A DNA stretch of 64,000 bases from Myroides sp. WP-1 (GTDB lineage Bacteria > Bacteroidota > Bacteroidia > Flavobacteriales > Flavobacteriaceae): the NCBI RefSeq assembly GCF_014145635.1, contig NZ_JACHTC010000002.1:62001-126000 (forward strand). The letters run 5' to 3'. This document shows, in pieces, positions 27,020 through 35,368 of this stretch. The number at the start of each line of letters is the position of its first letter. Positions within the stretch are counted from its first letter, which is position 1. The translations under genes and the position numbers were made by a program. Below the pieces are notes generated by a model. The model was not told where the DNA came from, ran no database searches, and was given only the letters and a program-made list of their open reading frames with translations.

Positions 27020-28525
27020 ATGTCAAACAATATTCAATTTCCCAAGTTTAAAGAAAAGTATGGAAACTATATCAATGGACAGTTTGTTGATCCTGTAAAG
27101 GGAAACTACCTAGATTCAATTACGCCGATCAATGGTAAGCCATTTACTAAAGCGGCTCATTCAACAGAAGAAGATTTGATCTTAGCTATTGACGCAGCAG
27201 ATAAAGCTTTTGAAACTTGGAGTAGAACGTCAGCAACCGAACGCAGTAATATTTTAAATCGAATTGCTGATCGCATGGAACAAAATTTAGCGTATCTCGC
27301 TCAAGTAGAAACGGTAGATAATGGAAAGGCAATTCGCGAAACGATGAATGCGGATATTCCTCTTGCTATTGATCACTTTCGTTATTTTGCAGGGGTAATA
27401 CGCGCAGAAGAGGGATCGGTAGTAGAGTTAGACGAGCATACCGTTTCTATGATTGTTCACGAACCTCTAGGTGTTGTCGCTCAAATTATTCCGTGGAACT
27501 TCCCGATTTTAATGGCAGTTTGGAAGTTAGCTCCTGCTTTAGCCGCTGGAAACTGTGTGGTTTTAAAACCTGCAGAAAGTACTCCTATTTCGATTATGGT
27601 TCTCATGGAGTTAATTGGAGATCTTGTTCCAGCTGGTGTAATTAATATCGTCAATGGATTTGGCTCTCAATTGGGGCAAAAACTAGTGACAAACCCTAAA
27701 ATTAGTAAAGCTGCATTTACTGGATCTACTGCTACTGGACGTTTAGTCATGCAATATGCTACAGAAAATATTATTCCCGTGACACTTGAACTAGGAGGAA
27801 AGTCACCTAATATTTTCTTTGAATCCATCATGGATCACGACGATGAGTACTTAGATAAAGCGATTGAAGGCGCGGTGTTATTTGCTTTTAACCAAGGAGA
27901 GATTTGTACTTGTCCGTCTCGTCTACTGATTCAAGAAAGTATTTACGATAAATTTATCGCCCGTGTTATTGAACGTGTGAAGGCGATAAAAATGGGTAAT
28001 CCATTAGATCCAACAACGATGATGGGTGCACAGGCTTCAAAAATTCAATATGACAAGATTAGCTCTTATCTAAAATTAGGAAAAGAAGAAGGAGCTGAAG
28101 TGCTAGTAGGTGGAGATGTTCATCATTTAGGAGGTGATTTAGAAACGGGATATTACATCCAACCTACATTGTTTAAAGGACATAATAAAATGCGCATTTT
28201 CCAAGAGGAGATTTTCGGCCCTGTATTAGCGGTAACGACATTTAAAGATGAGAAAGAGGCGATAGAAATTGCCAATGACACACTATATGGATTAGGTGCA
28301 GGAGTATGGACGCGCGATGCACATCAGTTGTATCAAATTCCTAGAGCTATTAAAGCAGGGCGTGTTTGGGTCAATAACTATCACAATTATCCTGCGGGTG
28401 CTCCTTTTGGTGGATATAAACAATCGGGTATTGGACGTGAGAATCACAAAATGATGTTAGGGCATTATCGTCAGACAAAAAATATGTTGATTTCATATAA
28501 TAAAAACAAATTAGGATTTTTCTAA
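27020..28525 (+). CDS. NAD(P)-dependent aldehyde dehydrogenase
   Basis: A 501-residue aldehyde dehydrogenase. Landmarks are the Rossmann region ([24 protein letters not shown]), the general base Glu in [12 protein letters not shown] and the catalytic Cys296 in [11 protein letters not shown]. The C-terminus ([10 protein letters not shown]) is typical of the family. It belongs to the acetaldehyde/ExaC-like group often followed by a DUF779 gene, as here (13-bp gap). The physiological substrate is not determinable from sequence alone. A promoter was not confidently found in the 150 bp upstream. Confidence 0.92.
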   Translation: MSNNIQFPKFKEKYGNYINGQFVDPVKGNYLDSITPINGKPFTKAAHSTEEDLILAIDAADKAFETWSRTSATERSNILNRIADRMEQNLAYLAQVETVDNGKAIRETMNADIPLAIDHFRYFAGVIRAEEGSVVELDEHTVSMIVHEPLGVVAQIIPWNFPILMAVWKLAPALAAGNCVVLKPAESTPISIMVLMELIGDLVPAGVINIVNGFGSQLGQKLVTNPKISKAAFTGSTATGRLVMQYATENIIPVTLELGGKSPNIFFESIMDHDDEYLDKAIEGAVLFAFNQGEICTCPSRLLIQESIYDKFIARVIERVKAIKMGNPLDPTTMMGAQASKIQYDKISSYLKLGKEEGAEVLVGGDVHHLGGDLETGYYIQPTLFKGHNKMRIFQEEIFGPVLAVTTFKDEKEAIEIANDTLYGLGAGVWTRDAHQLYQIPRAIKAGRVWVNNYHNYPAGAPFGGYKQSGIGRENHKMMLGHYRQTKNMLISYNKNKLGFF

Positions 28526-28538
28526 AACACATAAAGAG

Positions 28539-28919
28539 ATGTCAAAAGTTAGCCGTATTGATGTAACAGAAAAAGCAAAAGCACTGATTCAAGAACTACA
28601 AGCCGAAAATGGAGATTTGATGTTCTATCAGGCTGGAGGCTGTTGTGAAGGAACACAACCCATGTGTTTTGTCAAAGGAGGGTATTACTTGAGACGCCGC
28701 GATGTTAAGATCGGAGAGGTATGCGGTTTTGATTTTTGGGTAGATCGCGATCTCTTTGAATATTGGAAACACGCTCATTTTACTCTAGATGTAACGGATG
28801 GTTTTGGTGCAGGAGGTTTTTCGTTAGAAACGCCCAAGCAAAAAACCTTTACAATAACGTATCGTATGTTTACACCGGAAGAGCTGTCTCAGCTTGAGGA
28901 GGTAATTTTAAATGAATAA
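28539..28919 (+). CDS. DUF779 domain protein paired with aldehyde dehydrogenase
   Basis: A 126-residue protein with the DUF779 signature GGCCEGTQPMC near residues 33-43 and the C-terminal DGFGAGGFSLETP. DUF779 genes are characteristically adjacent to aldehyde dehydrogenase genes, and the two here are separated by 13 bp, so they form an operon. The cysteine cluster suggests metal or redox chemistry, but no function is established. It ends at a strong terminator; beyond it begins the truB duplication. Confidence 0.87.
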   Translation: MSKVSRIDVTEKAKALIQELQAENGDLMFYQAGGCCEGTQPMCFVKGGYYLRRRDVKIGEVCGFDFWVDRDLFEYWKHAHFTLDVTDGFGAGGFSLETPKQKTFTITYRMFTPEELSQLEEVILNE

Positions 28920-28942
28920 TTGCTTTAATACGATCAAATGAG

Positions 28943-28977
28943 AGAGGCTACACTAACAGTGTAGCCTCTTGTTTTTT
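28943..28977 (+). terminator. Terminator after the aldehyde dehydrogenase-DUF779 operon
   Basis: Perfect 12-bp stem (28943-28954 and 28958-28969, loop AAC) followed by a T-rich tract. It sits directly against the end of the truB remnant. Confidence 0.88.
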
Positions 28978-29278
28978 ATATTGATTTAGAATCTATTACT
29001 CTCTTTTCAAACGCTTCAATGCTCCACGCATTAACCACGTCATAGTCGCCAATCTTTGTGCGGCGTAAAGCCGTTAAATGACCACCGCTTTGTAGTTTTT
29101 CTCCAAAATCAAAAGCCAGTGAACGAATATACGTTCCCTTTGAGCAAGCCACTCTAAAGTCAATTTCAGGTAAAGCAATACGCGTTAATTCGAAATCGGA
29201 GATTGTGATAGGACGGGTACTAATTTCGACCTCTTCTCCATTTCTTGCATGTTCATACAATCGCTTTCCGTCTTTTTT
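28976..29278 (-). pseudogene. truB: Truncated 3' end of truB
   Basis: The minus strand encodes the last roughly 100 residues of the TruB tRNA pseudouridine synthase (from KKDGKRLYEHARN onward), nearly identical to the full truB at 37727-38428. Upstream of the homology an in-frame stop appears within three codons, so the catalytic domain and a native start are missing. The C-terminal ending differs between copies (AFEKRVIDSKSI here, AFENAVVHNI in the full gene). This is best read as the original chromosomal tail of truB left behind when the block 29279-37748 was inserted, although the reverse assignment is possible. It is probably not functional. Confidence 0.9.
29004..29278 (+). repeat. Left copy of the 275-bp truB direct repeat
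   Basis: Matches 37749-38023 without gaps; I count four mismatches, at 29027, 29034, 29047 and 29150 (271/275 identical). It marks the left boundary of the inserted block. Confidence 0.95.
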
Positions 29279-29560
29279 AGATCGTTATATAATGTTCTTC
29301 AAGTTGAATAAAAAATAACATAGAGTAATTTTTCTACTCTCCTTGGTTTGATTTAAATCTTTGTTTTTTGAATATTAGTTAATATTTATTCGTTAATATT
29401 AATTATTTTTACTTTTTATTTTGTTAAAATATGTTTATTGTTTTTCGGTTATTTAATAAGTGTTTAAATTGGTTGTTAAAATAATAAAAGAAGTGAGTGG
29501 TGGTTGTTTTTCAAGCGAAAAAATAATCTTTTTTGACTGCTTTCAAATAAAAGAATAAAG
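29279..29560 (+). promoter_or_regulatory. AT-rich leader of the RiPP island
   Basis: A 282-bp non-coding stretch between the truB remnant and the regulator gene. It is dominated by A/T runs and must hold the regulator promoter, but I found no full TAnnTTTG match and no convincing operator. No small gene was seen. Confidence 0.4.
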
Positions 29561-30190
29561 ATGAATATATTACTTGCGGATGATCACCTAATGTGTTTGG
29601 ATGGCTATATATTGGCCCTAAATAATTCTGTTAACAAGTATTACACAGCAAAGAGTTGTGAGGAGGTTTATACTAAACTTTTACAACGATTAAAATTTGA
29701 TGTAGCCATTCTTGGACATAATATGGAAGCTTTTGAAGAAAAGAATATACGAACAGGGTTTGATTGTGCAAAAGTTATTCGAAGATGTTTTCCTGATTGT
29801 AAGATTATTATGGTAATCAGTCAGAAAGCCTCTATTGTGTTGTACAATATTTATAAACAAGAAATTCTCAACGCTTTAATTCTAAAATCGGATTTTACTC
29901 CTGATCAATTCAGAGCGATAGTTAACGCTGAAGGGATAAATGAGACTTACTATAGTAATGGAGTGAAAAAAGCAATCGCACAACTTCAAAAGACCACATC
30001 ACTTTTAGAATCTAAAAATAGAGAAATACTGAGTTATTTAGGGGCTGGATTTAAAGTTTCTCAATTACCGGAGGTTGTAAATCTAAGTCATAGTGCAGTA
30101 CAGAAGCGAATTAGTAAAATGTTGAAAGAGTTTGACGTTCGCGATAACCTAGAGCTTATTCAAGTGGTTAAAAAACAGAATCTTTTATAG
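29561..30190 (+). CDS. Receiver/LuxR-type response regulator lacking the phospho-acceptor Asp
   Basis: A 209-residue protein of the NarL/LuxR response-regulator type. The N-terminal receiver begins MNILLADDHLMCLDG with the metal-binding Asp7 and Asp8, and the conserved Lys is present in ALILKSDFTP. At the phospho-acceptor position the sequence is DVAILGHNM: Gly52 stands where Asp is expected (compare DVVLLDINMP). The C-terminal HTH (about 148-205) contains NREILSYLGAGFKVSQLPEVVNLSHSAVQKRISKM, a LuxR-like domain. No histidine kinase is nearby. It is the first gene of the island and probably controls the RiPP genes by a phosphorylation-independent mechanism (inference). Confidence 0.85.
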   Translation: MNILLADDHLMCLDGYILALNNSVNKYYTAKSCEEVYTKLLQRLKFDVAILGHNMEAFEEKNIRTGFDCAKVIRRCFPDCKIIMVISQKASIVLYNIYKQEILNALILKSDFTPDQFRAIVNAEGINETYYSNGVKKAIAQLQKTTSLLESKNREILSYLGAGFKVSQLPEVVNLSHSAVQKRISKMLKEFDVRDNLELIQVVKKQNLL

Positions 30191-30216
30191 TTGTAATTCT
30201 CATTATGCGGGATTTT

Positions 30217-30249
30217 AACAAAAATAATATCCTACATATTGTTTTTGTT
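30217..30249 (+). other. AT-rich hairpin between the regulator and barrel genes
   Basis: A 14-bp inverted repeat with one wobble (30217-30230 and 30236-30249, loop CCTAC) in the gap after the regulator stop codon. It may be a terminator of the regulator transcript or an operator palindrome for the downstream operon. Confidence 0.5.
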
Positions 30250-30361
30250 AAGTTGTTTATTCTTAGTTTTTTAGATAATTTTTTAGTTGTAGTTTAGAAT
30301 AAAGTTGAAAAAAAGAAAATATGCTTATTTGTTAACTAATGTAAACTTGGACAAAAAAATT

Positions 30362-32749
30362 ATGAAATCTACTCTTATTGCCTTTTGTGTATTACTCTTT
30401 TGTTGTTTAGACAGTGTTCTTTACGCGCAGCAACACATGTTAACAGGAAAGGTGATTGATCAAAACAAGGATCCTTTAGCATTTGCTTTAGTTTATTTAG
30501 CCAGAACTGATAATGATGAATTAGTTAGTTCTGTATATACAGATAGTTTAGGTGATTTTAAAATTTCAGCAGAGAACGGAAATTATCTATTGGTTATAAA
30601 AAATTATGAACAAGCGTTTTTGAGTGAGAAAATTGTGTTAACAGAGAATATAGATTTAGGAGTAGTTGAGGTAGATAACGCCATGCTACTAGATGAAATT
30701 ACAATAGCAACACAAAAGAAACGAATTGAAAGAAAGGCAGATCGATTGATTTTTAACGTTGAAAATTCTATTAATTCAACAGGTGGAGATGTGCTTGATG
30801 CTTTGAGAGTAACACCCGGTGTGCGCGTTCAAAATAACAATATTGCCATGATTGGTAAAAGTAATGCGGCCATTATGATTGATGATAGGCTTGTAGAATT
30901 ATCAGGAGATGATTTGATAAACTTTTTAAAAGGCATTGCAACGGATAATATTAAAAATATTGAAGTAATTACTATTCCTCCTTCAAACTATAGTGCAGAA
31001 GGAGATAGTGGGGTGATTAATATTAATTTAAAAAAAACAACTAAAAATAGTTGGAGCAATACAGCTAGATCGAATTATAAACAAGCAATTTATCCATCAT
31101 TTTCTATAGGAAATAATTTCAATTATCAAAAAGAAAGATTTAGTGTCCTCTTAGATGTGTCAATTCTGCATAAAGAAGATGTTTATACAAATGATATAAA
31201 TTATTACTATCCTACTGCGCATTGGAAAAGTGAAGTCTACAATAAAACCAAGGGATATAGTTTTGGAGCTATTTTAAATTTAGGATATAATATAACAGAT
31301 AAAACTAGGTTCAGTTTTCAATACTTAGGAAATAGTACTAAACCTAAGGTGAAGCAATATGGGAAAATAGATATTTATTCCATACAAAACAAAGAAATAG
31401 AAAAGATTAAGGAATCTTTCGGGTATATAGAAAAAGAGAATTCTAATCACGGATTTACACTTTCATTTCTTTCTAAATTAGATACAATAGGTACAAAGAT
31501 CACTGTTGATTTAGATTATTTAAACTATTCTTCTGATAAAAAAAATGAGCAGTTTAATCAAACAAGAATCTATCATAACATAATAGAACCTTATACTCTT
31601 TGGACTAATAAAAATAATCAAGATACGGGTAATTTATCAAGTAAGTTAGATCTAGATTTTCCCATTTCTTGGGGTACATTTTCGGTAGGAGGGAAAATGA
31701 GTTTTACTAAAACGACTAACCATATTGCTATTTCAGATTCTAGTATAGAGGATTTTGATCAAACGGACAAATTCACTTATGAGGAAAATATTCAAGCTAT
31801 TTACGTTTCTGCAAATAGAACTCTAGGTGATAAATGGGAACTAAAAGCAGGACTACGAGCTGAGGCAACACAAAATAAGGGGTATTCTTCTAGTATTAAT
31901 CAAACAAATAAGAATAATTATGTAAAACTATTTCCTACTTTTTATATTTCTTACGCATTAAATGAAGTACATAGTTTTTTTTTCCAATATGGAAGAAGAG
32001 TTGAACGTCCATTATATTCTAATTTAAATCCTGCTCGTTGGTATTTAAATGCAAATTCTTATGAAGAGGGAAATCCTTTCTTACAACCCTCTCTGCGAGA
32101 TAATATAGAGCTATCCTATATGTATGGAAATCTGTTTTACACAAATATTTCATTTTCAAGAGCAACTGAGGGGGTTGGTCAATTAACCATCCATAATGAA
32201 GAAAATGATTTTCAAAAATTTATTAGGCTAAATTATTATTCATCAGATGATATTACTTTTTATGAGTATACCAATTTTAATATTTTGAATTGGTGGAATT
32301 CTGCTATTGATTTAACTGTGTTTTACAGTCAAACTAAGACGAATACAGCATATTTAGAGGAGAAGTATTCTGGATGGGGAGCTTATTTTTCTACAACTCA
32401 AAATTTTTCGCTAAATAAAGAGAAAACACTTTTTGCTGAAGTTGTTTATGAACAAGATTTTCCAAAGAAATTTATAGAAAGTAAAACAAGTGCGAGTTCT
32501 AATTTAGCGGTAGGTATTACTGTATTCTTGCAGGATAAAAAATTACAAGCTACGTTAAAAGCTAATAATATTTTAGGGTCAGATAGGGCTAAAATTTCAA
32601 ATGTGACGCAACATATTGCGCAATCTTTTCGTCAATATTATGACACGCAATATGTTGTGTTTTCTCTGTCTTATAAAATAGGAAATTCAAATATCGGTTT
32701 GAAACAAACAACTACTAGTAATGAAGAAGAAAAACATAGATTAAACTAA
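30362..32749 (+). CDS. Outer-membrane beta-barrel protein with carboxypeptidase-like and plug domains
   Basis: A 795-residue outer-membrane protein. A signal peptide (MKSTLIAFCVLLFCCLDSVLYAQ) is followed by a CarboxypepD_reg-like beta domain (about 27-105, GKVIDQNKDPLAFALVYL), a TonB-receptor-type plug (about 125-230, DVLDALRVTPGVRVQNN) and a large barrel. It belongs to the 'outer membrane beta-barrel family' of Bacteroidetes. The frame is open to TTG 30305, but ATG 30362 begins a clean signal peptide and is preferred. Lying directly before the precursor gene, it could export, re-import or confer immunity to the mature peptide; none of these is shown by sequence. Confidence 0.85.
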   Translation: MKSTLIAFCVLLFCCLDSVLYAQQHMLTGKVIDQNKDPLAFALVYLARTDNDELVSSVYTDSLGDFKISAENGNYLLVIKNYEQAFLSEKIVLTENIDLGVVEVDNAMLLDEITIATQKKRIERKADRLIFNVENSINSTGGDVLDALRVTPGVRVQNNNIAMIGKSNAAIMIDDRLVELSGDDLINFLKGIATDNIKNIEVITIPPSNYSAEGDSGVININLKKTTKNSWSNTARSNYKQAIYPSFSIGNNFNYQKERFSVLLDVSILHKEDVYTNDINYYYPTAHWKSEVYNKTKGYSFGAILNLGYNITDKTRFSFQYLGNSTKPKVKQYGKIDIYSIQNKEIEKIKESFGYIEKENSNHGFTLSFLSKLDTIGTKITVDLDYLNYSSDKKNEQFNQTRIYHNIIEPYTLWTNKNNQDTGNLSSKLDLDFPISWGTFSVGGKMSFTKTTNHIAISDSSIEDFDQTDKFTYEENIQAIYVSANRTLGDKWELKAGLRAEATQNKGYSSSINQTNKNNYVKLFPTFYISYALNEVHSFFFQYGRRVERPLYSNLNPARWYLNANSYEEGNPFLQPSLRDNIELSYMYGNLFYTNISFSRATEGVGQLTIHNEENDFQKFIRLNYYSSDDITFYEYTNFNILNWWNSAIDLTVFYSQTKTNTAYLEEKYSGWGAYFSTTQNFSLNKEKTLFAEVVYEQDFPKKFIESKTSASSNLAVGITVFLQDKKLQATLKANNILGSDRAKISNVTQHIAQSFRQYYDTQYVVFSLSYKIGNSNIGLKQTTTSNEEEKHRLN

Positions 32750-32815
32750 AAAGTCTAACAAATGATCTGAGGACTATAAATTAAAAAAAGATCTATAATA
32801 TTAATTTTTTAAATT

Positions 32816-32989
32816 ATGAAAAACAAAGATTTAATTTCTAGATTAAATGATTTAAAAAAATCGAAATCTATTGAGAGTATAGAAGGTTCTATGCTAAATG
32901 GAATTAGAGGAGGTCAAGGGAAGTTAGAAATTCCTTGTTCTACAAAATCTAAGTGTGGAAAAAATTCTGCATGTAACGGAAATAATTAG
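32816..32989 (+). CDS. Double-glycine RiPP precursor peptide with three evenly spaced cysteines
   Basis: A 57-residue peptide. The leader (about 1-33) is Lys/Ser-rich and ends MLNGIRGG, a classical double-glycine site with hydrophobic residues at -7 (Leu27) and -4 (Ile30) and cleavage expected after Gly33. The 24-residue core starts QGKLEIPCSTKS and has Cys41, Cys47 and Cys53 in a C-x5-C-x5-C pattern, with a Ser four residues after each of the first two (CSTKSK, CGKNSA, then CNGNN). It sits 73 bp upstream of a radical SAM/SPASM gene and in the same operon as a C39-peptidase exporter, which together make it a convincing substrate. The cysteines are likely thioether or other modification sites; the chemistry is unknown. 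Too short for a standard ORF cutoff. Confidence 0.88.
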   Translation: MKNKDLISRLNDLKKSKSIESIEGSMLNGIRGGQGKLEIPCSTKSKCGKNSACNGNN

Positions 32990-33002
32990 AACGACCTAAA
33001 AG

Positions 33003-33033
33003 TTGATACAGGTGATTTTTTTGCCTGTATCAA
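33003..33033 (+). terminator. Attenuator-type hairpin after the precursor gene
   Basis: Perfect 10-bp stem (33003-33012 and 33024-33033, 11-nt T-rich loop) in the gap between precursor and maturase genes, followed by an AT-rich but not T-pure tract. Partial termination or 3'-end protection here would make precursor mRNA more abundant than maturase mRNA, a common RiPP arrangement (inference). Confidence 0.65.
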
Positions 33034-33062
33034 TATTTACTATTTTAATAAAATAAAAAAAT

Positions 33063-34439
33063 ATGAAATATAAGTTATCTAAATATGTAATAATTACAGA
33101 TTCTTTTATTGATAATAAAGAGAGTCAAAAATTAGTATATTCTACAAGAACAGGAGATGTCATCATACTTAATAATGAAACTATAAAAAAATTGATGAAC
33201 AATAATTTTTTTACTTTAGAAGATCATCTAATAGATCGATTAATATTTTCTGAGATAGTTGTTCCTGAATTAGAAGATGAATTGGATACCGTATTAAATG
33301 AATTTGAAATTTCAAAATTAGACAGTGATATTTTATCCATGACAATTACTCCTTCTGCTAATTGTCAATTGGGGTGCGAGTATTGTGGACAAGTGCACAG
33401 TAAATTGAGTATAACGGAGGATTTGTCAGAAAAAATTTTTGAGTATATTAAAAATAAACTATCTCTTAAGGAATACTCAGGTTTAGATATTGTTTGGTAT
33501 GGTGCTGAACCTTTGATGGGAATCAATGCGATAAGGGATTTAAGTGAGCGACTTTTAAATTTTTGTAGTAATAATGATTTAAGTTACAGCGCTTCTATGA
33601 TAACAAATGGTTTGAATTTGAATAGAAAAAATTTTCAAGATTTAGTCGCAAATATGCAGATTAAAAGTTTTCAAATTACCATAGATGGAACTCAAGATAC
33701 GCATGATAACAGTAGATTTACGAAAAAGAAAGAACCTACTTTTGAGTTTATTGTGAGAAATATTGTTAATGCTATTAATGATCCTCTTTATAAAAAAGAG
33801 AATGTATCTATTCTAATTCGTGTTAATGTTCATGAAAATAATTATTTAGAAGTAGATAAATTATTAGATTTTTTTCATGATTTGAAAATTCAAGATAAAA
33901 TACAAATGAGTTTTGCTGCTGTTCATGACTGGGGAAATAATAATGCAAATAAAAAAATAGGTTTAAGCATGACACATTTTGCTGATTTAGAAATTGGGTG
34001 GTTTTTAAAAATGAAAGAGCTAAATTTTAGGAAGCATGAATTAGTTCCTCAAAGAACTTTTAGTACTTGTATGACTACTTCAGAAAATAACGAATTAATA
34101 GATGCAAAAGGTGAAATATCATATTGTTGGGAGGTGCCTTATACCCCAGATTTCGAAGCTAATAATGATTTGATAATTGGAAATGTGTCGGATCAAAGTA
34201 TTCATTTAAAAGACAGTCAAGACATGCCTTTAAGAAATTGGTATAATGATATAAGAAATAAAAATAACAATAGTGAGAATTGTAATGCATGCGAGTTTTT
34301 ACCGGTTTGTGGAGGGCATTGCCCAATATCATGGTTTAAAGGAATTAGAGCATGTCCTTCTTTCAAATTAAATATTGAGGATAAACTTATTATGCAATAT
34401 ATTGAGGATGGTGAATTACTAAATATTAATAAAGGATGA
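33063..34439 (+). CDS. Radical SAM/SPASM peptide maturase
   Basis: A 458-residue radical SAM enzyme. Residues about 1-90 form an N-terminal region that may bind the leader peptide. The radical SAM cluster motif is CQLGCEYC (Cys101, Cys105, Cys108), followed by conserved WYGAEPLMG and SFQITIDGT. The C-terminal SPASM domain has Cys336, then Gly350-x4-Cys355, then C-x2-C-x5-C-x3-C (Cys407, 410, 416, 420) and a final Cys431, enough to bind two auxiliary 4Fe-4S clusters. SPASM maturases install thioether or C-C/C-O crosslinks in RiPP precursors, and the adjacent three-Cys precursor is the obvious substrate. It resembles maturases that accompany GG-leader precursors in Bacteroidetes. Its last codons overlap the next gene. 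Confidence 0.92.
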   Translation: MKYKLSKYVIITDSFIDNKESQKLVYSTRTGDVIILNNETIKKLMNNNFFTLEDHLIDRLIFSEIVVPELEDELDTVLNEFEISKLDSDILSMTITPSANCQLGCEYCGQVHSKLSITEDLSEKIFEYIKNKLSLKEYSGLDIVWYGAEPLMGINAIRDLSERLLNFCSNNDLSYSASMITNGLNLNRKNFQDLVANMQIKSFQITIDGTQDTHDNSRFTKKKEPTFEFIVRNIVNAINDPLYKKENVSILIRVNVHENNYLEVDKLLDFFHDLKIQDKIQMSFAAVHDWGNNNANKKIGLSMTHFADLEIGWFLKMKELNFRKHELVPQRTFSTCMTTSENNELIDAKGEISYCWEVPYTPDFEANNDLIIGNVSDQSIHLKDSQDMPLRNWYNDIRNKNNNSENCNACEFLPVCGGHCPISWFKGIRACPSFKLNIEDKLIMQYIEDGELLNINKG

Positions 34440-35365
34440 TTTTAGATATTAAAACAAATTTAGAAAAAGAGATTTTAATTCCTACAAAGAAGAATCAATT
34501 TGAGAGAAAACATATTTTTTATGATATTAAAAATGTAGTAATTAACAATTCAAATAAAGAAAATACGATTGATTTATATTATTGTTTTTCTTTATATGAA
34601 AAAAACTTGAGCTTGTGTAGAACGAATAATTTAGATCTTGCTGCATTTTGGATTTCTAAGGTTGATGTAGCTCATTCACAATTGTCTAATGATCTCTTCC
34701 AACACCTTAAACTTTTGTATCTTCCAATGGTTGCTTTTTATCATTACAAAAGGAAGAATTATAGTCTAGCTTTGAATTTATTGTCTGATGAAATACTGCA
34801 GGCATATTCAATTTTAAGAGATAATGAGAATTTAAGGCTATCAATTACATTTGAACAAATAATTAATAAATATAGGGTGCTATTTGCTGCAAAGGATTAT
34901 CAAACAGCACTTTCTTTAGCTATTGATTCTATTAATTGTATTGTGAATAATAAACCTTTTAAAGATGTCTATAAAGTTGAAATGAAATCGATTATTGAAG
35001 AGGGATATACAGAATATCTGCAATGGGCGGATTATATTATAAATAGTATAATTGAAAGAATCATACATGATAAAGAATTGTCGGAATTTGAAAAAAACAA
35101 TATGATTTATCATGTTTTTAAGAATGTAGAACAAGTGGAAAATAAAAAGTTTTTTTATTTAAATATGGCAAAACAGAATATCGAATATTTTATTAAAAAT
35201 AAAAAAAGTGAATTTATTGAGAGTTCATACAACCTATCAAAAAATATAAGCTCTTTACCAGCTGGGGTACAATTTTTTTTCCTTTATTCTTTAGATAAGA
35301 ATAATATTATAAATAGAAAATTACATGATGAATATATAGAAAAAGTACTTAAACTAGCTGTTTAA
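34436..35365 (+). CDS. Unrecognised helical 309-residue protein of the RiPP operon
   Basis: I do not recognise this family. The protein is AT-rich in coding sequence, lacks a signal peptide or membrane segments, and is predicted by eye to be almost entirely alpha-helical, with TPR-like stretches such as AFYHYKRKNYSLALNLLSDE and KDYQTALSLAIDSI. It overlaps the maturase stop codon by four bases (ATGA) and ends 3 bp before the exporter start, so translation is coupled and its role must belong to peptide maturation or export. Possibilities include a leader-binding chaperone, a maturase partner or an immunity protein. The radical SAM motif is absent. Confidence 0.8.
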   Translation: MILDIKTNLEKEILIPTKKNQFERKHIFYDIKNVVINNSNKENTIDLYYCFSLYEKNLSLCRTNNLDLAAFWISKVDVAHSQLSNDLFQHLKLLYLPMVAFYHYKRKNYSLALNLLSDEILQAYSILRDNENLRLSITFEQIINKYRVLFAAKDYQTALSLAIDSINCIVNNKPFKDVYKVEMKSIIEEGYTEYLQWADYIINSIIERIIHDKELSEFEKNNMIYHVFKNVEQVENKKFFYLNMAKQNIEYFIKNKKSEFIESSYNLSKNISSLPAGVQFFFLYSLDKNNIINRKLHDEYIEKVLKLAV

Positions 35366-35368
35366 ATT

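Noticed and set aside
28976..29260. 94-residue minus-strand frame as an independent gene
   Set aside because: It is the C-terminal third of TruB with no catalytic domain and no native start; listed as a pseudogene remnant.
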